A DNA stretch of 64,000 nt, from assembly GCA_938050045.1 (NCBI GenBank), contig CALLJS010000014.1, positions 1 through 64,000 of the forward strand, given 5' to 3'. The notes under the pieces were generated by a model. It made no database searches. It was given only the letters and a program-made list of their open reading frames with translations, and was not told the DNA's origin. Each line of letters starts with the position of its first letter. Positions within the stretch are counted from its first letter, which is position 1. Of the stretch, positions 30,125-38,460 are shown piece after piece. The translations under genes and the position numbers were made by a program. The DNA comes from an uncultured Sphingomonadaceae bacterium (GTDB taxonomy: Bacteria > Pseudomonadota > Alphaproteobacteria > Sphingomonadales > Sphingomonadaceae).

Positions 30125-30601
30125 TTGCTTGACTTCACCTGCAAGGGCCTATTCATTCTCGCCCTGATGTATCAAGAGGATACCAATGAGAGCCGTATGG
30201 GTATTATGGGTTCGCTGGCCCTAATCTTGTTCATTGATACAATGGGGCTTGGCTCTATCATTGGCCCTATTGCGATGACCTTTACCTTTGGTGTTTTTAC
30301 AAAAAATAGAGGCGATATTGCTGATTGTCCAAGCGCGCCATTTCTGCTCTGGGCCTTGTTGGCCATAATCGCCATCATATTATCTGCGCGTACAATGAAC
30401 CAATATCATCAAGGCAATAACTATCAAGCTAGCAAGTATCAAAACAATGAAAATACTGAAAACAATGAATGCTGGCCAATAGCTTGTAAAATATTATTAT
30501 ACTATGATAAGCGTGTCATAGTCAGAGTATATCTACAAGAATATCCAAAAAATAGTAGAGAGAGAATATCATGCAAAATTTCATGTCTATTGCTTTATTG
30601 A
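30125..30601 (+). CDS. Uncertain small membrane ORF, possibly decayed
   Basis: This ORF fills most of the 510-base gap between the XRE gene and the cellulase gene. The middle looks real: two hydrophobic helices (MGIMGSLALILFIDTMGLGSIIGPIAMTFTFGVF and FLLWALLAIIAIILSA) joined by a polar loop. The track start lacks a ribosome site (Met at 30167 is an alternative), and the last about 50 residues run through the promoter and start of the next gene with low-complexity Asn-rich sequence. I suspect a small membrane-protein gene whose true stop was lost, or chance. No family is recognised. Confidence 0.3.
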   Translation: MLDFTCKGLFILALMYQEDTNESRMGIMGSLALILFIDTMGLGSIIGPIAMTFTFGVFTKNRGDIADCPSAPFLLWALLAIIAIILSARTMNQYHQGNNYQASKYQNNENTENNECWPIACKILLYYDKRVIVRVYLQEYPKNSRERISCKISCLLLY

Positions 30602-31629
30602 GCGCAGCAATAATGGTTTTGGGCGCATGTGGTTCGGCAAATATCGCTGCACCAGTACCAAGCATTTTGCCACCACCAATTTCGAACCCAGCCACGAATG
30701 CACAAACCCCGATTGAGCGTTTTGGCGCATTATCCGTAACTGGCAATCGCATAACCGACAGCCAGGGGCGTCCTATTGCCCTCTCTGGGATGAGTCATTT
30801 TTGGTCCAATACAGGCTATGGCCAAGAAGGATTATATAATCCGCAAGTGGTTCAATATTTATCCGAAAACTGGAATGCATCTCTGTTTCGCGCTGCTATG
30901 GGAGCCGATGAGAAGGGCAGCTATCTTGATGAACCAGAAGCCAATCTAAAGCGCGCCCAAAATGTTGTAGATGCTGCCATTGAGATAGGGGCCTATGTCA
31001 TCCTTGATTTTCATTCTCATCATGCGCATGAATATCCCGAAAAAGCGGTCGATTTTTTCACCCAAATGGCTAAGAAATATGGCGATAAACCCAATGTCAT
31101 ATATGAAATTTACAACGAACCTCTGGATAGTGCTGATTGGGCTAGGGATGTTAAACCCTATTCGCAGAGACTCATATCTACTATTCGCGCAATTGATCCT
31201 GATAATTTGATTATTGTTGGCTCGCCCAGATGGTCACAAGATGTCGATATTGTCGCTAAAGATCCCATAGTTGGATATGATAATATCGCCTATACTATGC
31301 ATTTTTACGCGGGAACGCATGGGGATGAATTGCGCGCTAAAACCGAAATAGCCTTGCAAGCGGGTCTCGCTATCTTTGTAACCGAATGGGGTACGATTAA
31401 TGCCAATGGCGATGGTGATGTAGCCCATGAATCGGTTGAAAAATGGACCAAATTCATGGACAAACATTGTTTGTCAAATGCCAATTGGGCGGTTAGCAAT
31501 AAGGCCGAGGGTGCATCCATGTTTAAGCCAGATACATCGCAAAGCGGTCCATGGAGCGAGAGCGATTTAACCGAATCGGGCAAAGTCGTGAGAGAAATAG
31601 TCAGAAATGGGACGCGAATCTGCGAATGA
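30571..31629 (+). CDS. GH5-family endoglucanase-like lipoprotein
   Basis: Glycoside hydrolase of family 5 (cellulase fold), anchored as a lipoprotein. The signal ends in the lipobox VLGAC (Cys20), followed by a Pro/Ala-rich linker to about residue 48. The catalytic TIM barrel shows the acid/base Glu in IYEIYNEP (E183) and the nucleophile Glu in FVTEWGT (E272), with VILDFHSHHAHEY and YTMHFYAGTH as further substrate-cleft strands. At 352 residues it matches GH5_2-like beta-1,4-glucanases. Actual substrate is not shown. It converges with the GDPD gene, 13 bases apart. Confidence 0.88.
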   Translation: MQNFMSIALLSAAIMVLGACGSANIAAPVPSILPPPISNPATNAQTPIERFGALSVTGNRITDSQGRPIALSGMSHFWSNTGYGQEGLYNPQVVQYLSENWNASLFRAAMGADEKGSYLDEPEANLKRAQNVVDAAIEIGAYVILDFHSHHAHEYPEKAVDFFTQMAKKYGDKPNVIYEIYNEPLDSADWARDVKPYSQRLISTIRAIDPDNLIIVGSPRWSQDVDIVAKDPIVGYDNIAYTMHFYAGTHGDELRAKTEIALQAGLAIFVTEWGTINANGDGDVAHESVEKWTKFMDKHCLSNANWAVSNKAEGASMFKPDTSQSGPWSESDLTESGKVVREIVRNGTRICE

Positions 31630-31642
31630 TAGAGCGTCTATA

Positions 31643-32737
31643 TTATTGCGCTTGATATTCTGTCAGAGCGGTAACAGCCAATTCGGGATGGTCAGTGAAA
31701 AACCCATCGACCCCAGCATCACGATATGCTCTAATTTCAGATTTCATATCGCCCAATTCGCTATGGTCTAACGATGATTTCAATCCTTCGGGCAAGAAGT
31801 AATTTTCGGCTCTAAATGACCATACATGCACCAATAATTCTATGGCTTTGGCATTTTTTATCAAATCAGTGAAACCGCTTAAACGTCCTAAAATATTTCT
31901 ATCGATGACATAGGATTTATGAACACCAACTCCATCTGCATATTTTGCAATACGCGATAATCCGGCAGGCGTTATCATATCAGTAAATAATAAATTAGGG
32001 CGGTCGGGGGGTGATCCATCTGGCCCAATGAGCTGGATCAACCTAATATCGGTTGCTTCAGCTAATTTCTCCAAAATGCCTATTTCGAATGATTGGATAA
32101 AAACGGCATCGCTGGAATCGCGATACCCAAAAATATTCAACTGTTTCAATAATATATCTTGTTGTGGCAAACCAATTGACTTGAAATAGCTGGGATGTTT
32201 TAGCTCGGGATAAATGCCTATCACCCGCCCAGTTCTTTGTTCCAATCGCTGAATAAGTTTTAACAATTCTTCAAAGGATAATATCTCAAATTCATTATCA
32301 TAATCTCTGTTACCAGAGCGCAATTCCGTCAAACTTTCTTTGGCCCGCAATGTTTTCAATTCATTATAAGTAAAATCTTCGGTGAACCAGCCCGTTACTT
32401 CTCTGCCATCAATAACTTTCGTCGTATAGCGCGATGCAAATTCTGGCTTTGTTGCAACATTGGTCGTGCTGCCAATCTCATTTTCATGGCGCACCATCAA
32501 TATGCCATCTTTGCTCACGACTATATCGGGTTCCAGATAATCAGCGCCTTGTTCAATCGCCAATCTATAGGCCGCTTCTGTATGCTCTGGTCGCTCTCCG
32601 CTTGCGCCTCTATGCCCGATAATGATTGGAATGGCTGTATCTGATGAAAAACCATCTGCATCATCGCTGCATCCAGTGGTTGACAAAGACAAAGCTATTA
32701 TCAAGCCTTTCAATAATATTGGTACAATACGGAGCAT
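31643..32737 (-). CDS. Glycerophosphodiester phosphodiesterase lipoprotein
   Basis: GDPD-family enzyme that would hydrolyse glycerophosphodiesters to glycerol 3-phosphate and an alcohol in the periplasm or at the outer membrane. Lipobox STTGC places the lipid on Cys23. The active-site pattern is intact: IIIGHRGASGERPEHTEAAYRLAIEQGADYLEPDIVVSKDGILMVRHE, giving the two His and the metal-binding Glu/Asp. The C-terminus has DAGVDGFFTDHPELAV, typical of the barrel end. The 364 residues match GlpQ-type periplasmic members. No glp transporter is adjacent. Confidence 0.9.
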   Translation of the reverse strand: MLRIVPILLKGLIIALSLSTTGCSDDADGFSSDTAIPIIIGHRGASGERPEHTEAAYRLAIEQGADYLEPDIVVSKDGILMVRHENEIGSTTNVATKPEFASRYTTKVIDGREVTGWFTEDFTYNELKTLRAKESLTELRSGNRDYDNEFEILSFEELLKLIQRLEQRTGRVIGIYPELKHPSYFKSIGLPQQDILLKQLNIFGYRDSSDAVFIQSFEIGILEKLAEATDIRLIQLIGPDGSPPDRPNLLFTDMITPAGLSRIAKYADGVGVHKSYVIDRNILGRLSGFTDLIKNAKAIELLVHVWSFRAENYFLPEGLKSSLDHSELGDMKSEIRAYRDAGVDGFFTDHPELAVTALTEYQAQ

Positions 32738-32995
32738 TGATTAGTTCGCAGTGATCCGTTTAGAATAATATCGCAAAATAGAGCAAAGAGCCAAACCATT
32801 CGCTCTTATATTAATTGTAGCATCCATAATATTCACTCCACACGCGCCATTATAATATCATCATGGCGATTCTATTATAATCCTAGCAATAAGGCCTAAA
32901 GCTTCAAGATGAATCATCTTAAAGAGACATAACGATATTATATTTTACAAGAATTTATACTATAAATATAGTGAATAAATTAATTTGTGCAAATA

Positions 32996-33346
32996 TTAAT
33001 TTACTAATGCAGCTTCATATTCTGATGATTTGAAGCCCACTAACAAACCCATTTCTGTCTCTAATATCGGGCGTTTAATCATGCTGGGATACTCCATCAT
33101 CAACATGATAGCTTTGGATTCATCAATATTTTCACGGTTCGCGGCAGGGAGTTTTTTGAAAGTGGTCCCGCGCTTATTAAGAAGCGCTTCCCAGCCCAGT
33201 TGCGAAATCCATTCTTTGAGCATTTTACCATCAACGCCCGCTTTTTTATAATCATGGAAATCATAAATTATATCGCGTTGCTCCATCCATTTACGCGCTT
33301 TTTTGATGGTGTCACAATTTGAAATACCATATATTTTCGTAGCCAT
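32996..33346 (-). CDS. ArsC/Spx-family thioredoxin-fold protein (YffB type)
   Basis: Small 116-residue protein of the ArsC-like superfamily. It has IYGISNCDTIKKARKW with a single active Cys (Cys10) followed by DTIKKAR, then RGTTFKKLP and MIKRPILETEMGLLVGF. This resembles YffB/ArsC-like reductases more than true arsenate reductases, because no ars genes are near. Substrate unknown. It is a single gene flanked by spacers of about 260 and 330 bases. Confidence 0.85.
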   Translation of the reverse strand: MATKIYGISNCDTIKKARKWMEQRDIIYDFHDYKKAGVDGKMLKEWISQLGWEALLNKRGTTFKKLPAANRENIDESKAIMLMMEYPSMIKRPILETEMGLLVGFKSSEYEAALVN

Positions 33347-33676
33347 ATCGATGATCCCGTAAAAAACTATATCTATGATTGAGATGCTCTATCTGCAAAC
33401 AATCGCTATTGGTCAAGGGCTATCGACTTTCTAAATATTCTATTGAGGTGAATGGTGCAAAATAGCGTACATCATTTAGGCTATAACAAAACCGCGCCAG
33501 TGCAGCCATCTCAGCATTGGCAACGCCCTATCCGATACATTATTAGGCCGACATAAATTGGATCATAAGATTTTTGCGGGCTATTAATCATCGTCCCCAA
33601 AGCCCTTGGTGTCATTGCATATGATATAGGGTTGGCCTAATATAATGTCTCCATATATTCTCTAACTCTCTAAAAT
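33347..33676. other. 330-base spacer without a convincing gene
   Basis: No supported gene is seen between the ArsC-like and acyltransferase genes. A 34-codon rightward ORF (MVQNSVHHLG..., with GAGGTGA before it) and a leftward open stretch ending ...VRYFAPFTSIEYLESR are both too short to support. The leftward stretch could be the tail of a decayed gene. No terminator with a T-run is visible. Confidence 0.4.
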
Positions 33677-34714
33677 TTAATATCCTCTAAGAGAATTTCT
33701 TTTTAATTTTAGGCTGGGTTTTTCAATCACATACCATGATAATATGGCAAATCCTATGGTCAGTATCATGGCATATATAAAGCCAAGCGCGCCCTCTATA
33801 CCAATGTATAGAAGATAATTAATGATAGGCATATGCGCAATATAAATGCCATATGAAAAATCATTTCTTTTCAAAATAGTATCTGAAAGATTTGGAAAGG
33901 TAAAAGCACATTTAATAACCAAAGCTAAAAGAGCAATATATGCAATAGGATTTATACCATTATCCCATCCCAAATTGCGGGTATAATAATATATGATTGC
34001 AAATAATGATAGAGTGATGAAAAATGGGACTTTCATCACATATGCTATAATTTGTTGATGCTTATAACATAGTGCGCCGAGGACAAACATATAGAGCCAA
34101 GGGATAAATGAGACTGTGAACAATTTTTCAATCATCGTTTCTGTTTCATTCAAATGCGTATTCAAAATATTGGCAAAGACAAAAATTAAAACCAATCCAT
34201 ATATTATATATCTGCTCCAATATTTGAATGCTAAGAAAATCAAGGGCGTCAACATATAAAATTGTATTTCAACAGAGATTGTCCAGAGGCTGCCATTCAA
34301 AACGCCAACACCATAACCCCTCAAAAAATCTGGGTTGTAAAATTGAAAAAAAGTAGATTGGGCCAAGAACCAAGAAACAAAATTTAGAGATTTTATATCT
34401 GTCGTTTGAAAATATCCGCTGTGCCAAACTGACAAGATTGACACAATCAAACATAGTAATAGCGCAGGATATAGGCGCAAAATTCGTTTGGTGAAAAAAT
34501 TTTGTATAGGTTTTGGGTTCGCGCTGGATTTATCATAGGATCCATAGATCAAAAACCCGCTAACAAAGAAAAATATGGGGACTCCAGGAAATAAAGAAAA
34601 AATTTGTAGAAAATCATTATCATATCCCAAATGCTTTGCGCCGTGCAATATTGCGACTTGCGATGCTGCAAACAGTCTAATCAAATCAAAATTATTGGTA
34701 ACACTAACGTTCAT
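33677..34714 (-). CDS. Acyltransferase 3 (OafA/YrhL-type) membrane protein
   Basis: Integral membrane acyltransferase of about ten helices that probably O-acylates a surface polysaccharide or glycolipid. The N-terminus has the family pattern FDLIRLFAASQVAILHGAKH with the conserved Arg and His, then PGVPIFFFVSGFLIYGSY and FFTKRILRLYPALLLCLI. The C-terminus ends WYVIEKPSLKLKRNSL, where EKP is also conserved. The 345 residues are complete. The gene is noticeably AT-rich and stands alone beside the accessory region, so acquisition by transfer is plausible. Confidence 0.88.
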   Translation of the reverse strand: MNVSVTNNFDLIRLFAASQVAILHGAKHLGYDNDFLQIFSLFPGVPIFFFVSGFLIYGSYDKSSANPKPIQNFFTKRILRLYPALLLCLIVSILSVWHSGYFQTTDIKSLNFVSWFLAQSTFFQFYNPDFLRGYGVGVLNGSLWTISVEIQFYMLTPLIFLAFKYWSRYIIYGLVLIFVFANILNTHLNETETMIEKLFTVSFIPWLYMFVLGALCYKHQQIIAYVMKVPFFITLSLFAIIYYYTRNLGWDNGINPIAYIALLALVIKCAFTFPNLSDTILKRNDFSYGIYIAHMPIINYLLYIGIEGALGFIYAMILTIGFAILSWYVIEKPSLKLKRNSLRGY

Positions 34715-34974
34715 TACCGCTCCTTACGCTAATTTATACATCCCTGAAAGCTGTAACTATGATACTATTACCATCTAATCGTATAATATCCAATAATATG
34801 CCTTAAACGGCCGATACTCAATCATTTTGAAGATATTCTAAGGCGCGGTAAGGCGCAAGCTTGCTCCCAAACTCTGATTTCCGCCCTATAATTTTTGGGC
34901 TAATAGCAAGATTTACAACCCTTATTCTAAACCCCATTCGCTCTTGCCTCTAACCATATTCACCCATAAATTAT

Positions 34975-35355
34975 TCATCCATCATATTGGATCACAATTT
35001 TTTGCGCTGCATCTGCCGCCAATTTTCTGGCTTGATTGCTATCGCCATTATCGCAGCGCGCTAGCGTCACACCCATACGGCGATACGGCCGCGAAACGGG
35101 TTTGCCAAAGATGCGAATATCCGCATGATCGCTCTTTGATATGCGCAAAGCGTCTGCCAGACGCGTATATGCAAAATCATCGGAATCCCTATCCGCCAAT
35201 ATCACAGCACTTGCCGATGCGCCTCGGCATTGGATAGGCGGAATAGGAAGGCCCAATATCGCGCGCGCATACAAATCAAATTCGCTTAAGTTTTAAGAGA
35301 TTAAAGTCACCATCCCTGTATCATGCGGGCGCGGCGAAAGTTCAGAAAATATAAT
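34975..35355 (-). pseudogene. purT: Truncated purT (formate-dependent GAR transformylase) with nonsense codon
   Basis: The minus strand encodes the C-terminal part of PurT: [20 protein letters not shown], stop, NLSEFDLYARAILGLPIPP..., RIFGKPVSRPYRRMGVTLARCDNGD. This aligns with E. coli PurT [36 protein letters not shown], recalled from knowledge. The TAA at 35293-35295 stands where Gln is expected (CAA to TAA), and homology ends abruptly near 35355, so about two thirds of the gene is missing. The track shows only 34975-35274 because of this stop. The break coincides with the left edge of the accessory region. Purine synthesis would need another GAR transformylase such as PurN (inference). Confidence 0.85.
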
Positions 35356-35525
35356 CCTGTGCTGCGCTTGTTGAAGGAAATATTCCCAAAAAGAATTTCC
35401 ATTTGTTCCTTAAGGTTTGTTTCTTAAAGAATGCGAATGGAGGTTATGGGCCGCCAGACCGGCTCTTGAAAAATATGAAAAAATGGATAAAAATACTAGA
35501 ATAATACAATAAATCTCCTATGCTA

Positions 35526-35595
35526 ACTCCTATAATTTATAGTTGTTTGGATATTCAACAATAAACAATATAGTAAAAATAGTTTTTATAGGAGT
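35526..35595 (+). promoter_or_regulatory. Inverted repeat pairing with the ribosome site of the RloC-like gene
   Basis: ACTCCTATAA (35526-35535) is the exact reverse complement of TTATAGGAGT (35586-35595), and the right arm contains the AGGAG ribosome site for the ATPase gene. A further CTCCTAT at 35515 could compete for the same site. Folding of the transcript would hide the ribosome site. The arms are 50 bases apart in AT-rich sequence. Confidence 0.55.
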
Positions 35596-35603
35596 AAAAT
35601 TTA

Positions 35604-37931
35604 ATCATTAACAATCCACAAAGCCCCTCATTCTCTTTATACGCTGAGTACTTAGGGCCGATATTTAAGCTTGAGGAAACCCTATCAAAATACGGACAGA
35701 ATTTGATTTTTGCTCGTAATGGTGTTGGTAAATCTTTCCTCTCACGCGCGTTCTATTATCTTGATCTTCACAAACAGGGTAAGAAAATTGACGATGCAGC
35801 ATTTAATCTAGTCTCTGAAGAATCCCCCAATGCGCAAGCGAAACTGATATTCCGACACGGAAACGATGTGCTTGGTTCATTGGATTTGAACAAAATTACC
35901 ACGGCTGTATCGGCTGCGTGTAACGATACAATTTTTCATGTTTTTTCAGACGACTTTGTACAGACAGAGTTAAGGGTAAATAGGTTTAAGATAAATAGTG
36001 ACATCCCGAATGAAATTGCGGTCGATAGTGACAAAATTGATCTTAAAGATGCCCAAAAGGCAGTGAATAAGGCAGATAAGGCTCTTGAAACCAGCTTGAA
36101 ACAGCTTTCCGAACAGTTTACCAATAGCAAAGAGCAGAAACTCGTTCACCAAGCTAATGTAAATCGCAATTTACGAGAATTTCGCGATATTACATTTGAA
36201 AAGCTAGGTTCTAGTTTCCCAACCAAACCAGAAGCACCAGCCAAAACATTTCAAGATCATGTGACAGAATTGGATAAGCTCAAATCTGTGCCAACTGATC
36301 CAAATTGTCCAAATTCACTGAGTGAAATTGAATATGCAGCTCTTGAATTATCAATTCTCAAAGAGCAACTTGAGCTTGAAACTTCCCTGTCATCTGTAGC
36401 CGAGGAAGTAAAAGCAAAGATTGAAAAGGATACCGAATTTTACAGAGCTGGCATCAAGCATACTCATGAACGGCAAGACGAAGTGTGTCCATTTTGCGAG
36501 CAGGACGTTAGCGCTGCCGAGCCAAAGGCAGTAATTGAAGCTTATATTGCGTATTTCGACGACAATGAACAAAAGCACAAACAGGCCCTCAGTCAGTGTT
36601 ATAAGCGTATTACAGCATTTGCAGATACTATAGACAATTTCCGAAAAACCAGTAACTCACAGCGTAAACTCTTTGACGATCTCAAGGCGTATTTCCCATC
36701 AACAAAATCAGATATACTTTCTGATGTTGAACAGAACTGTCTTGCGATTGAGCAAGCCATTGAGTCACTTAAGTCCACCGTTGAGAAGAAAGCTGATAAT
36801 CTCGCTAATGCCATTTTATATGATATAGCGACGTTGGAGAGTTTAGTGGCCCAATTAAATGATATTATCATTGCCAATAATGTGCAAGTGACTGAGCTTA
36901 TCACAATTACTCAGAAAGTTGATGAAGAGAGAAAAACCCTACAGCGCGGTGCATGTCGCGTTTTCCTTGTCGAATTTGCCATAGAATATTGGGAGCAGCT
37001 TGAAGCTTTTGATTCCTATCAAATTGCAGCTCGGGAGAAAAAAACAGAATTGGCAGCGGCTGAGAAACGCCAACCATCGACGCAAGCTAAGAAGAGGGTC
37101 GCAGATACGTTCAAGCTTGTTTTGAGGCATTTTTTTGCCGAGAAATATACGTTTGACGAAGATGAGTTTGTTGTCAAACGGGATCACAAGACAATGTCGA
37201 GAGGCCCTGATCGGACCCTGAGCGATGGAGAAAAAACCGCACTGGCCTTTTGCTATTTCATCGCCTCAATCCATCGAAAGGTAGCAGCAAATGCGGATTA
37301 TAAAAGGCTATATTTGGTCTTTGATGACCCTGTCACATCAATGTCATTTGATTATGTCTTCGCTATTGCTCAGGTGTTGAAAGATTTGGGTATATCTAAT
37401 CAGGGCGACATAGAAATTAATGCCAAAAAAATAGCAAAAAACAAAATCGCAAGGCCAAAGCTCTTAATGCTGACACACAGCAGCTATTTTTTTAACATCG
37501 CTAAGAATAATAGGGTGGTGAAGTCTGAGGCCGCTTTCTCACTTTCAGTATCGCAGAATAAGCATCGGATACATTCTGCACACACATATGTGGCCCCGTT
37601 CAAAGACCAACTTAGAGACATTTATGAAATTGACAATGGTACAAAAGAGCCTGATCATCACACAGGCAATTCTATCAGGTCAGTACTAGAGGCAATCGGT
37701 AGGTTTTGTCAGCCAGATGAGTGCGACCAGTTTACAAACTTTCTTTCATTTCTCATTGCATCAGATGATATTCAAATAAAAGGCACTATGATAAATTCTA
37801 TGAGCCATGGAACATATGTTGAAGAAACGCCGACCAACGAAGATATCAAAATAGCTTGCCGTGAGACTCTGTTGGTTGTCAAAAAATATGCGAAGGGCCA
37901 GCTTGCGGTCATTGAGAAAGAAGTGCAATAA
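35604..37931 (+). CDS. PrrC/RloC-like ATPase, candidate anticodon nuclease
   Basis: Large AAA_13-type ATPase of the PrrC/RloC kind. Homology-like sequence begins before the track start: AEYLGPIFKLEETLSKYGQNLIFARNGVGKS is continuous, but no ATG, GTG or TTG precedes the TTG at 35703. The only choices behind the AGGAG site are ATC 35604 or ATT 35607. Numbering from 35604 (775 residues): Walker A GVGKS about 40-44; coiled coil about 80-500, with a zinc-hook-like CPFC at 295-298; ABC signature LSDGEKTALAF near 539; Walker B YLVFDDP with Asp574. The C-terminal domain has R692-x3-E696 and H735, matching the order of the anticodon-nuclease triad of PrrC. Such enzymes cleave tRNA in phage defence. Activity and start are unproven. 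A lost start codon is the alternative. Confidence 0.72.
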   Translation: MINNPQSPSFSLYAEYLGPIFKLEETLSKYGQNLIFARNGVGKSFLSRAFYYLDLHKQGKKIDDAAFNLVSEESPNAQAKLIFRHGNDVLGSLDLNKITTAVSAACNDTIFHVFSDDFVQTELRVNRFKINSDIPNEIAVDSDKIDLKDAQKAVNKADKALETSLKQLSEQFTNSKEQKLVHQANVNRNLREFRDITFEKLGSSFPTKPEAPAKTFQDHVTELDKLKSVPTDPNCPNSLSEIEYAALELSILKEQLELETSLSSVAEEVKAKIEKDTEFYRAGIKHTHERQDEVCPFCEQDVSAAEPKAVIEAYIAYFDDNEQKHKQALSQCYKRITAFADTIDNFRKTSNSQRKLFDDLKAYFPSTKSDILSDVEQNCLAIEQAIESLKSTVEKKADNLANAILYDIATLESLVAQLNDIIIANNVQVTELITITQKVDEERKTLQRGACRVFLVEFAIEYWEQLEAFDSYQIAAREKKTELAAAEKRQPSTQAKKRVADTFKLVLRHFFAEKYTFDEDEFVVKRDHKTMSRGPDRTLSDGEKTALAFCYFIASIHRKVAANADYKRLYLVFDDPVTSMSFDYVFAIAQVLKDLGISNQGDIEINAKKIAKNKIARPKLLMLTHSSYFFNIAKNNRVVKSEAAFSLSVSQNKHRIHSAHTYVAPFKDQLRDIYEIDNGTKEPDHHTGNSIRSVLEAIGRFCQPDECDQFTNFLSFLIASDDIQIKGTMINSMSHGTYVEETPTNEDIKIACRETLLVVKKYAKGQLAVIEKEVQ

Positions 37932-37932
37932 T

Positions 37933-37954
37933 TGGGTGACTGAGCTTTCACCCA
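37933..37954 (+). terminator. Hairpin after the RloC-like gene, weak terminator
   Basis: TGGGTGA, 8-base loop, TCACCCA directly after the stop codon. There is no T-run, so it may stabilise the 3' end or be a remnant rather than a strong terminator. Confidence 0.35.
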
Positions 37955-38076
37955 GCCACCCACGCCTTAGATAAGGAGTGTCGTTTGGCTACCCTCTGCG
38001 CTCCAGTCTTAACTGAAGCCAGTCCACTCTGTTTGGGCCAAGTTGAAATGAGTAAAGCACAATCTCATTAAGCTGA

Positions 38077-38298
38077 CACGTCGATAATATCCGCATCGCA
38101 ACATTCTCCAGCTTCGCAGGCGCAGGCCTTGCCGTCGTCGGCTCGGTCTGGCGCGGACGGCAGGCCAAAAGACTCACCACTAATGAGGCATCCCGCTGGT
38201 CAAACACGCGCGACTTAATACGCGCTGGACTTTTTAATTCAAGTGGCATCTTTCTCGGCCGTACAGAAAAGAATTATCTGCGTCATGACGGGCCGGAG
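38077..38298 (+). pseudogene. Relic of a TraG/VirD4-type conjugative coupling protein
   Basis: Not in the ORF track because the frame has no start codon. The plus strand reads FSSFAGAGLAVVGSVWRGRQAKRLTTNEASRWSNTRDLIRAGLFNSSGIFLGRTEKNYLRHDGPE. This is the N-terminal membrane-to-ATPase junction of TraG/VirD4 coupling proteins, where SRWA..R..I..AGL....G..LGR....YLRHDGPEH normally leads into the Walker A segment APTRSGKG. Here it breaks off at that point. The frame stays open to 38571, but that part overlaps the ImmA relic on the other strand and is not recognised. The segment is visibly GC-richer than its neighbours, as in plasmid or ICE DNA. Confidence 0.68.
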
Positions 38299-38460
38299 CG
38301 TGAGAATAATCCGTTCCGTTATGAACTGGCACTAGGTTTTGCTGCACAGAGGGGAGCGTTTAATTATGCGCAATTCATACAAAGTCAGGCCGCAGGCATT
38401 GACCCCGCCGTATATTTGCCCAGCGACCCTGATGTTAATACCCTAAATAAGGAAATACAG

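Noticed and set aside
33452-33556. 34-codon rightward ORF with GAGGTGA before it
   Set aside because: Too short, with no homology recognised and no neighbours in the same direction.
37989-38249. 86-residue leftward ORF after the RloC-like gene
   Set aside because: Its first half lies antisense to the TraG/VirD4 relic. The tail (LGPNRVDWLQLRLERRG) is coherent and may be another relic, but I could not name a family.
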